From assembly GCA_003427395.1 (NCBI GenBank), contig BFEA01000139.1, forward strand, positions 2,918,391 through 2,940,724: a DNA stretch of 22,334 nucleotides, read 5' to 3'. Positions 9,590 to 17,339 of this stretch are shown piece after piece (position 1 is the stretch's first letter; each line of letters starts with the position of its first letter). The position numbers were made by a program, and so were the translations under genes. This stretch comes from Chara braunii (lineage: Eukaryota > Streptophyta > Charophyceae > Charales > Characeae). The notes below the pieces were generated by a model. It did not search any database, was not told where the DNA came from, and saw only the letters and a list, made by a program, of their open reading frames with translations.

Positions 9590-10311
9590 TTTGGTAAGGA
9601 ATGAAGAACAACACACTAAAGTATGTGAGAACTTGTCCTGTGTCCCAACGCAACAAGCCATCCCACGAGAGTCCCTTGGGAGAATTGAGACCACTACCAA
9701 TTCCTGAAAGACCAGGTGAGTCCATTCCTATCGACTTCATGAGCCTAATTAAAAGTCGAAATGGAAACAGTCAGGTAATGGTAATCGTGGACCGATTCTC
9801 TAAGTACGCAATGTTTGTGTCTCTATCGCTTGAAGCAAGAACTGAACTTGTCATCCAAAAGTTTCAGATGCGATGGGTTTCTGAATATATACTCCCCACT
9901 ACAATTGTATCTGACGTGGATGTGAGATTCACCGGAGAATCTTGGCAAAAACTAGTGGAAGCTTACGGCACCAGATTAACTATGTCTTCAGAACGACATC
10001 CTGGGACTAACGGCCAAACTGAACAAATGAACAAGTTGTGCCAATAACTCCTATGCATGTACGTGCACCCTGACCAGATTGACTGGGATGAGAACCAACC
10101 CAAGATTGCAAGTGCATATAATAATAGTGTACACGCTTCTACAGGACAGACACCTAATGCACTGCATAAAGGTTGGCAACCTCTGCGACCGATCGACTCC
10201 CTAACAAGGGACCAAATCCAGAAGCTGCTTCCAAGAACCCGATAATTTGTAGTTCTCTATGAGCAAGACATTTAGAAAGCAAAAGAGAATATAAAGAAAG
10301 CCCAACAGAAA
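9590..10311 (+). pseudogene. integrase core, element B
   Basis: Resumes the frame of B after the TIR insert. DD35E residues are present: Asp 9790-9792 (VDRFSKY), Asp 9913-9915 (IVSDVD) and Glu 10021-10023 (NGQTEQ), the last two 35 residues apart. Stops are TAA 9595, TAA 10045, TAA 10243 and TAG 10273, all by substitution. The zinc-finger CxxC reads CPVS, so its last Cys is missing. Integrase joins the element cDNA to host DNA; this copy cannot make the full protein. Confidence 0.85.
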
Positions 10312-10803
10312 ATGATTGAGCATGCAAACAAACATAGAAGGCCTACACAATTCAAAGAAGGAGATATGGTTTGGGTTAAATCCAACGAATTCTCACTTGA
10401 GGAAAATGTATCGCAGAAACTGTTACCTGTCTACTATGGACCCTGGGAAGTTAAAGTAATAGGGGACGCCGGTGGACCATCCTACCGAATTGACATTACC
10501 CCTCATCTAAAGATGTACCCAATCTTCCACACATCCAAGTTGTTACCCTATGCTGAAGGACAGGAACTCCCAAGTAGACCGTCTTCGTTTCCTCCTTCAA
10601 TGGATGGTAGGTACGAAGTAGAGAAAATCATTGAACAGGGTTTTTTCTCCAATGGAGCTAGAGGAAGACCTCAGAAGCAATACAAGGTAAAGTTTTCTAA
10701 TCATCCGCCGTTTGAAGCTCGCTGGTTTAGTAGAAGAGGACTTTTACCTACTGCTCCTGATATTGTCTCTGCATACGAGAGAGGTCTAAGAATCCAAGCC
10801 TGA
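10312..10803 (+). pseudogene. integrase tail and chromodomain, element B
   Basis: Open from 10312 to the stop at 10801-10803 and in frame with the integrase upstream. The tail has FKEGDMVWVKS and a GPWEV form of the GPY/F module, then YPIFHTSKLLPY. The chromodomain begins MDGRYEVEKII, typical of chromoviruses, and ends with APDIVSAYERG. RGRP lies at 10660-10671 inside the domain, as in A and C. This is the best preserved C-terminus in the window: the leading Tyr and a Trp (RWF) are kept. It was the end of a polyprotein, so the ATG at 10312 is not an independent start. Confidence 0.82.
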
Positions 10804-11211
10804 AATGGAATTTCTGCGGTGGAACTCGAAATTGGGCAGGATGGAATGTTGTAACTCTTGTGCCAAAATTGAGCCGTTGGGCTCTGGTTGTGACCTCAGA
10901 CAAGCACGAATGGGCAGGCCCTGGAAAAAGGGGTCAAACAGGCCCTAGAAAGCAGCCTAGACCGACAATTGACCAAAACGTCAACAGTCAGCTCGTGGAC
11001 CCAGGCTCAGATCCGAGAAGTCAAAGTCAACACATAAGATTTCCTGGCCATAGATCTGGAATAATCTAACAGTGGTCTGCAGGTTCCGGAAGATTCAGGC
11101 CTCAAGGAGTTTAGACCGAAACTGGGACAAATCGTATATGAGCCGTCGACATCCGAGTGAATCCGGGGCCTCACATGGACAGATGCTGACCCTGGACAGG
11201 CGAGTCGACAC

Positions 11212-11218
11212 TATATAA
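11212..11218 (+). promoter_or_regulatory. TATA box in probable LTR of element B
   Basis: TATATAA in the context CACTATATAAGTTG. It is followed by a GC-richer stretch, as expected around the transcription start of a plant LTR. Inferred from sequence form and position only. Confidence 0.45.
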
Positions 11219-11397
11219 GTTGACCTCGCCCCTGCTTGGTCATTCAGTCTTGCGAGTTGCTTGCGGCTTCGACGCTGCACATGAGATTTGAGGAGTGGGT
11301 GCTGGCACCATGCTGTCTCGTGGGCGCCAGCCAGTTGTCGTAGTATGAGAGGGGAGGCAGCCATTGCTGCAGACATAGTCAACGTCGAGTTAGTGAG

Positions 11398-11422
11398 GAG
11401 AGAGAGAGAGAGAGAGAGAGAG
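11398..11422. repeat. (GA)n microsatellite
   Basis: About 12 uninterrupted GA units in the probable LTR of B. Confidence 0.9.
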
Positions 11423-11581
11423 TGTGGGCGAGGTGTGATGTCGAGTGTACGTGTCTGGTCTCACCTGATGTGACGCTGCTGCTGATTCCGCTCGCTGCTG
11501 ACGGATCACTCGTCTGCGAGGGGCTGCGTTCACATCATCCACGTGTCATACTGTGTATAGATTGCTGACGTGGCAGAGGTG

Positions 11582-12147
11582 TCCAATCAGACTCGCTTTC
11601 TTCTCACTTCACATGCGTGTAAACAGATGGCAAAGCACACTGGTGCTGGGCGGCCACACAAAGCTGAGAGATATTCAAGTTGAGGACACAGTTCAGATAC
11701 AACCTCGCTTCAGTTTAACCATGGCGCCTGAGCGCTACACATCCCTCTGCACCTCAACTGTTCACACACACTTCACACTAGATCTCCCTGGATATCCCAC
11801 GCACACTCCCTCAGTACCGTACACACCCACACTGCACCCTATCTATCAGCCATAGCGGCTATGGCCGCTCTACCACTACTGGCTATGGACGCTCTATCTC
11901 ATTTCAGCCCACTTCAACCTCGGGCATCTGCAGACCACCTCGCATAAGACGTCTGGGCAGCGCTTCCGCATGGCTCACGCAGCAATGAATGAATGGCTGA
12001 ACGTTGCCTCTTGATTTATACTTTTGTTGGTCGCTTGTCTGCTCCTTTTCCACCGGGCCCATAGTGCACACAGTCCCACATGGTACTTGCTGACTGGACT
12101 AAGCGAGACTGGGACTGGGTACCGCTGACTAAGCAAGGTTGGACTCA
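11582..12147 (-). repeat. 3' LTR of element C
   Basis: Positions 11582-12113 are a direct repeat of the 5' LTR pieces at 20590-20804 and 21923-22237, with about 20 mismatches over some 530 bp by eye. The LTR end, read on the minus strand, is GAGTCTGATTGGA, where the 5' copy has the canonical GATTGCA; the terminal dinucleotide is mutated here. The other edge extends past 12113 to a probable TG (12146-12147), where A and C share AGTGGTG. A minus-strand TATAAAT is at 12014-12020. Confidence 0.82.
12014..12020 (-). promoter_or_regulatory. TATA box, 3' LTR of element C
   Basis: TATAAAT on the minus strand within AAAAGTATAAAT, at the same place as in the 5' LTR of C (22140-22146) and the LTR of A (6656-6662). 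Confidence 0.5.
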
Positions 12148-12530
12148 CCACTTGCCCACTTGCCTCTGGTCTAACATGAGCAAACACTCGAAAGGCCACT
12201 TCCGGACCTTCCGGAAGCCTGTGGACTTGGCCTTTTGGGAGCAGCTACGACCTTGACCTTTCAGGACTGTAGCAGCTACGACCTCTACACAGCTGTGAAC
12301 CCTACTCGACAGACCTACAGGTCGAACCCCTACAGCTACACAGATCTACGACGGACAACAGTCAACTACCAAAACACAGGTCACGGGTTCAAACACACAG
12401 GGGTCGACTTGATATTGTACACGGATGTGGTAAGGTCTAGTGATCGAACCCTAGGAACTGCATCTGCTACTGCTAAGGGGAAAATCGTTTCACTCCCGCC
12501 TGCCTAAATTCGAGGTCCTCTGAGAATACT
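12148..12530 (-). other. 3' untranslated region of element C
   Basis: Non-coding on the element's sense (minus) strand, between the chromodomain stop and the 3' LTR. It aligns with 6101-6488 of A, including the TTCTCAGAGGACCTCGAAT landmark and the CTTCCGGAAG palindrome. The short plus-strand open frame here is not supported by anything. Confidence 0.6.
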
Positions 12531-13352
12531 TCAGTCAAGGGCGGGACTTTTACCTTTCTTATCTCTCGCATAGGCTCGGACTATATCGAGAGTTGTCTCT
12601 AGAAGCTCTGTTCGGGTAAACCAGCAGCCGTCTTCAGGTTCTTGATAGGAGAATCTGACTTTGTACTGTTTTTGAGGACGACCTCTACCTCCTGTTCTGA
12701 AGACATCCTCACCTACTATGCGATCAATGTCGTACCTTCCATCTATATCCGGAGGAATCATAGATCTCTGTGATGGGAACTGCTGACTCATGGTAGAAGG
12801 CAACAACTTTGATGCATGAAAAACTGGGTAGGTCTGGAGGTGTGCTGGAATCTCTATCGTGTAGGACGGTCCATCCTCTCCGCCCTTGACTTCTAGGACT
12901 GGCCAAGGTCCTCTGTAAGCAGGTAACAGCTTCTGTGAGATGTTCTCCTCAGGAGCAAACTCTTTAGACTTGACCCAGACTAAGTCACCAACTTGAAAAT
13001 GTGAAGGGTGATGGTGCTTATTGGCTTGCTCTATCATTCGGTGTTGGGCCTTCCTGAGGTTCTCAACTACCGTAGCAATCTCCTTTTCATGCTGTATTGC
13101 AAATTCCCTAGTATCGGGCGATAGCCTCTGAATCTGATCCCGGTTAAGTCCCTCAAACGGTCTGCGTGGTCTAAAGGGCTTACGCAGTTCGTTGGGAGTG
13201 CGACAAGTTGCTCAGTGCCCGCTATTGTTGTATGCGCTGGCTACCTTTGGGAGCATCTCATCCCAGTTAAGTTGGTCGGGTCTAATGTGCATTCTAAGAA
13301 CTTGCTGCAGGACTTTATTCATCTACTCAATCTGACCGTTGGTCTCTGGGTG
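12531..13352 (-). pseudogene. integrase C-terminal half and chromodomain, element C
   Basis: Reads leftward. 13037-12531 is open: FQVGDLVWVKS, a GPWPV module (GPY/F-like), YPVFHASKLLP, then a chromodomain from IDGRYDIDRIV to TTLDIVRAYARD. RGRP is at 12675-12686. Upstream, the NGQIE segment carries the catalytic Glu (13326-13328) followed at once by a TAG (13323-13325), and another stop interrupts the segment before the GPW module. The beginning is cut by the LINE insertion, whose left target-site copy is 13353-13365. Very similar to A, so the same family. Confidence 0.85.
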
Positions 13353-13365
13353 ACGGTCAGATGAC
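13353..13365. repeat. target-site duplication, left copy
   Basis: ACGGTCAGATGAC, identical to 14598-14610. It flanks the LINE insert and lies in the integrase coding sequence of element C, just before the conserved HPETNGQ segment. Confidence 0.92.
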
Positions 13366-13366
13366 C

Positions 13367-13396
13367 TTTTTTTTTTTTTTTTTTTTNTTTTTTTTT
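13367..13396 (-). repeat. poly(A) tail of the LINE
   Basis: About 30 T on the plus strand, i.e. A on the element strand, at the 3' end of the LINE and adjoining its target-site duplication. The true length is uncertain because of the N at 13387. Confidence 0.92.
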
Positions 13397-13974
13397 AAAA
13401 CAACGCACCCGTTGGTGCTAGTGGTGCTGGTAAGAGCAGACACCGCTAGCACTTGGGGAGGGCGCCATCTATTGGTGGGGAGCAGCACCTGCTGGAAACC
13501 GGGTCCAGCGTCCCTTACATAAACCGAGTTTAAATCACTTCAGCTCACATCATCCTGCCAGCATTGATTGCCCTGGAAACCAGGGGATTGACTGAGCAGG
13601 CGGTTGGGAGGGGGGGACCTCTTCACCCTGATCCTGGCGCCAAATGTCTGTTATCTTGTCTTGGTTCCTCCCACTCCCTACCTTTTGAAGAACAACACTG
13701 CTGGCCGGGTCCAACGTCCGGTCCTGTTCTGTCCTTGGCACGAAGGACGTGGCTTCTGTTCCCCGCCAATTGTTTATCTCAGAAGAGCTTACTCCCTCCC
13801 TCCCTCCCTTACTGAAATATTATTTTTTGACAGTCCCCCTTGCAGTCTAGCGGGAAAGTGTCAGGGAGAGACATTTCCATAACTGAGAAAAACTGAGAAG
13901 GGTTGAGAAAGGCTGAAAAAGAGACCTGCCTACTACAGAGAGATTTTGCCACCTTGCTCCCCGTCGACGTGTGC
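13397..13974 (-). other. 3' UTR of the LINE
   Basis: Non-coding stretch between the last ORF2-like residues and the poly(A) tail. It has short low-complexity runs (CTCCC repeats near 13795). I see no gene in it; open frames here are short and lack family features. Confidence 0.6.
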
Positions 13975-14597
13975 TTATGCTGCTCCGTACCAATGCATGT
14001 CCACCATTGCCAGTTGGTGAGGGGGGAAGAGGTCCGGGAAGTCTGTGGGTGGGCGTAGAGGGACCCTTTGGTCCACCTTTGTCCAATCCTTAAAGCAGAT
14101 GCAGTAATCTCTTTTGAAATCATCCCGTTCCTGCCCCTGTGCTTGTCCCCCTTCCCAGCGGGTATGTGCAATCCAACCCCCTTGATCGCTACCCAACCAG
14201 TCCTCTTAGAATTGATTTATTGCTTGTTGAATATCTTTTTTTAGGTGGTACAAGTCCAGTTGGCTTTTAACTTTCTGCCACCGAGTGAGGAGTTCTTGAT
14301 TGATAAATGGTCTGATCATTTCTGTCACCTCCTCCCCCTCTACACGGACCCCTTCAATGGTGTGTATACAACGTTTTCGCCAAAGTGCCAAGATGATGGC
14401 TCTCCTGCCTGTCTTAAACATATTTTTCTCAAAGTCCCTGTCTGTAGGGGAGGTCCATGCCTCACAGAGCAGTGCTCTCCAATCCCATGGCCAGGTGGCT
14501 CCAGTGTCCAAAAGGCTCCATATCCTATCCCACCATCGCCATGTTAGTACCGCTCCTGGGCACTGAAGGAAGATATGTTCCATAGTTTCCGGGAGGC
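13975..14597 (-). pseudogene. LINE ORF2 C-terminal fragment (zf-RVT-like)
   Basis: The open part 14583-14206 starts MEHIFLQCPGAVLTWRWW. This resembles the E-H-x-F-x2-C end of the zinc-binding domain that follows RT in plant LINE ORF2 proteins, with Trp-rich sequence after it. A single TAA (14206-14208) interrupts it, and the same frame then stays open to about 13975, ending in MHWYGAA. The continuation may be a natural extension of ORF2 in this LINE family or chance. RT and endonuclease are missing because of 5' truncation. There is no natural start; the first Met is internal. Confidence 0.6.
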
Positions 14598-14610
14598 ACG
14601 GTCAGATGAC
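14598..14610. repeat. target-site duplication, right copy
   Basis: ACGGTCAGATGAC, identical to 13353-13365. The integrase sequence of C resumes immediately beyond it. Confidence 0.92.
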
Positions 14611-15082
14611 ATTAACAACTTAGATCCGTAGACTTTCATTCATTCCTGCCAGTTCTGACTAGTGAAGCGGGTATCTTTGTCACTAACTATAGACAGTGGT
14701 AGCCCACTAAATTTGTGCGTGCCTCTGAGGGCAAAGGAACAAAAACTGCATATTTGCTAAATCTATCAACTACGACCATGACTTGGCTCTTGTCATGCCT
14801 ACTCCTGACGCCTGCGTCCATAAAGTCAATGGGCACAGAATCTTTGGGTCCTTCGGGAATAGGCAAGGGTCTGAGAAGACCTAGAGGGGCTCGCGTCGTA
14901 GTTTTGTTCCTTTGATAGACTTCACAACTGCGTACATACTCTATGCAGTCGGCTTTCATACCAGGCCAAGTATACGCGCGCATGAGGTTGGCTAATGTTT
15001 TCTGCCAACCAAAATGTCCCTCAGTATCATGGCATTCCCCTAAGATCAGACTTCGGATCTCTTCATTGTTAGGAACGCACAG
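14611..15082 (-). pseudogene. integrase N-terminal half, element C
   Basis: Open from 14983 to 14687: RAYTWPGMKADCIEYVRSC, then the first catalytic Asp of VDRFSKY (14765-14767). A deletion of some 45 bp relative to A, near 14700, removes the segment before the second Asp and shifts the frame. The second Asp (IVSD) is still visible at 14679-14681, with a stop just downstream. The zinc-finger CxxC reads CEVY, lacking its last Cys as in A. The LINE separates this half from the catalytic Glu at 13326-13328. Confidence 0.83.
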
Positions 15083-16345
15083 TCAGTCCACTACGTTGGT
15101 CTTCTCGAACGATAACCCATTTGTAGTACGGTAGTCTGGTTCTGGATTTGGGGCCTCCTTAATTCTCTTGAGGAGATCGCTATAAGTAGGGTCCTCCGCA
15201 TACGCTTCCCTGACTTTCTGTTGCAGTTCTCTCCCTATATCTAGATAATGCACTATCGCTCCAAAGTAGTCCGCTCTCCTACTTAGGGCATCCGCAACTA
15301 CATTGTATTTTCCTTTAACTGGCTTGAGCTCGAAATCGAACTGGTCCATCTCTGCGGCCCACCTAGTAAGCTTAGGTGTCATCTTGGCCTGCGTCTTCAG
15401 CCACCTCAACGTCTCGTGGTCTGAATACACTTTGAAGTGCCTCCCAAGCAAGTAACGCTTCCAGTGATCTAAGGCTTGCCTGAGAGCGTCGAGTTCCCTC
15501 TCGTAGGTAGATGTCGCTACCTTCTCTATGGGTCTGTATCCATGGCCATCGTCTTGCTGCAAAACAACACCTATTCCATACTGACTTGCGTCAGTGGTGA
15601 CGACGAAAGGCAAACATGGATCCGCTACTTTGAGGACTGGGTACTCTACCAAGGCCCGCTTTAACTTCTTCAGGGTTGATGTACAGTCTTTGTCCCACTT
15701 CCAAATTGCCTCTTTCTTTAACAACCTGCGAAGGAGAGCAGCGATGGTGGAAACGTTTCTAACAAACTTTTTATAGTAGTTGGCTAAGCCTAGAAACGAC
15801 CGCAACTCTATCAATGTGCGGGGCGTCGGCCAATCTCTAATCGCTGCTATCTTACTGTCCTCGGGTTTGATGCCATCTCCGTCTAAGGCGTGGCCGAAGT
15901 ACAAAACCTGCGTCTTGGCCCACTCACACTTCTTTGCGTTGATCTTGAAGTTAGCTTCCCTCAGCTTCTCCAAGACCTGCCTCAGATGACCCTCATGCTC
16001 TTGGAGGGTCCTACTAAAAACTAACATATCATCTAAGTACACAACTACAAATCTATCTAACCACGACCTAAACAAATCGTTCATACAGCGATGAAACGTA
16101 GTTGACGCGTTGGTTAGTCCAAAGGGCATCACTACAAACTCATAGTGCCCATATCTGGTCCTGAACGTCGTTTTGTGCTGATCATCAGGATGGACCTCTA
16201 TCTGATGATATCCTGACTTCAAAATTATCTTAGAGAAGTACTTGCAGCCATGCACCTGATCTAACAAATCATCTATACAGGGCAGTGGTTCTGCGTTCTT
16301 CACCGTGATGGCGTTGAGACCCCTATAGTCAATGCACATTCTCAA
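15083..16345 (-). pseudogene. pol: reverse transcriptase and RNase H, element C
   Basis: A 420-codon open frame. The RT fingers/palm begin [20 protein letters not shown], and YLDD is at 16028-16039. Motif A reads [11 protein letters not shown]: the catalytic Asp is Ile (ATT, 16223-16225), a two-base change from GAC, so this RT should be dead although the frame is open. RNase H keeps TTDAS, SDHETL and DALSRR. Nine residues between GYRPIE and KVATSTYER are missing relative to A (27 bp, in frame). Just upstream (16346-16440) the RT N-terminus is visible in frame (GWIRPSS), preceded by a small deletion and frameshift relative to A near 16465. The open frame ends at a stop codon within the linker to integrase. 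Confidence 0.9.
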
Positions 16346-16431
16346 TTCTTCCTCCTTTTTTAGGACAAACAGAACAGGTGCTCCAAAAGGAGACGAACTG
16401 GGCCTAATCCAACCCTTCTCGAGGAGTTCGT

Positions 16432-17269
16432 CTAACTGCTTCCGCCACTCCTCACAGTTCCTTTGAGATTTCTACTGCCAGGCTCAATTTCAATACGATG
16501 TTGGATCGGCCGCGATACTACTCCTGTAGGTGGCTCAAACAAATCTGCATACTCCTCTTGCAACTTGGCAATACGAGGGTCTATAGACTTCTTGGTTTTA
16601 GGCTCAGTGACTGGCCTAACACAGGCTACCAAGACCTGTTCTTCTAGCTGCTCCTTCTTCACTAATCTTGCGAACGCAGGAGCGCTGAGGCAGCAATGTG
16701 CTAAGGGGTTATCTACCCCTGACACATGAAACAGGCGAGCAGTCTTAACTCCACCTGATGGGCTAGGGAACCTACACTCATGCTCTCTCAAGTGGAGCGT
16801 GGTCCCTGCTGCCTCTCCCCAGTCCATTCCTAGGACTACATCAAATGAGAGATTGTTTTCTACGAGGAGAGTCGGGAAATGGAGAACTCTCTCCACCTTC
16901 CCATATTTCTCTAGGCGGAAATATGCTTCCCTCGACAAAATCCTCGACTCGCATTGTGCGATTGTCTGCGAGGATGCCAACTATAAGTTCCTCTAGATTT
17001 TGAACCAGATTCAGCTTCTGTAGCGCTTTATGGCTGATATAACTACGGGTGGCCCCACTGTCTATAAGGGCCCCTACTCGGCCTCTAAAAACCTCTACAT
17101 CTACTAACACTAGTTGTCCTTTTCCATCTTTCTTCATCTTGGCACAGGCAGGCATCCTCTCCTTCAATTCTTCTGCCACACATGTGAGGGAAGTGCCTAG
17201 AGAGACCCTAACACAAGCAGTCTCGGGACAACTATCTAGGCACTGACCAACAACCTCTGCCATAGACAC
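16432..17269 (-). pseudogene. aspartic protease and linker, element C
   Basis: Active site ALIDSGATRSYIS with DSG at 17054-17062, preceded by VLVDVEVFRGRVG. A frameshift near 16900 separates this from the second half, which has SFDVVLGMDWGEA. The conserved linker SAPAFARLVKKEQLEEQV continues to about 16600. Before RT, a deletion removes the segment that A has around 3385-3420 and shifts the frame. The cleavage sites of the polyprotein are not recognisable. Confidence 0.83.
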
Positions 17270-17339
17270 ATGTGGTTTGGGAGTTTCTCTATGGTGCGTG
17301 CACTCTTCTCCACATGGTCTAGAGGTAAGGGCAGTTGCA

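Larger units (their letters stand above)
10847..11581 (+). repeat. probable 3' LTR of element B (right end not resolved)
   Basis: After the pol stop there is a purine-rich tract (GGGCAGGATGGAA, 10834-10846) followed by TGTTGTAAC, a plausible polypurine tract and LTR start. A TATATAA box lies 365 bp inside. Coding potential is absent. No matching 5' LTR is in the window and no clear CA end was found before the LTR of C begins at 11582, so the limits are inferred. C may have landed inside this LTR. Confidence 0.45.
13366..14597 (-). mobile_element. 5'-truncated LINE (non-LTR retrotransposon) inserted in element C
   Basis: A 1232-bp insert with a 13-bp perfect target-site duplication and a poly(A) tail (plus-strand T run 13367-13396, containing one N at 13387). 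Orientation is minus, the same as C. The truncated 5' end is at 14597; what remains is the C-terminus of ORF2 and a 3' UTR of about 575 bp (13397-13974). These are the hallmarks of target-primed reverse transcription. The N shows that the homopolymer length is not resolved in the assembly. Confidence 0.93.

Noticed and set aside
8864-9740. Several open frames of 90-180 residues on both strands within and around the TIR element
   Set aside because: They run across the insertion junctions and include poly-Phe/Lys runs from A/T tracts; no transposase motifs such as a DDE triad context.
10860-11382. Short open frames in the putative LTR of B
   Set aside because: Less than 100 residues, no domain, and they lie across promoter-like sequence of an LTR.
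13564-13882. Plus-strand open frames in the LINE 3' UTR
   Set aside because: Short, overlapping, with simple-sequence Ser/Pro runs, opposite to the LINE orientation; no recognisable domain.
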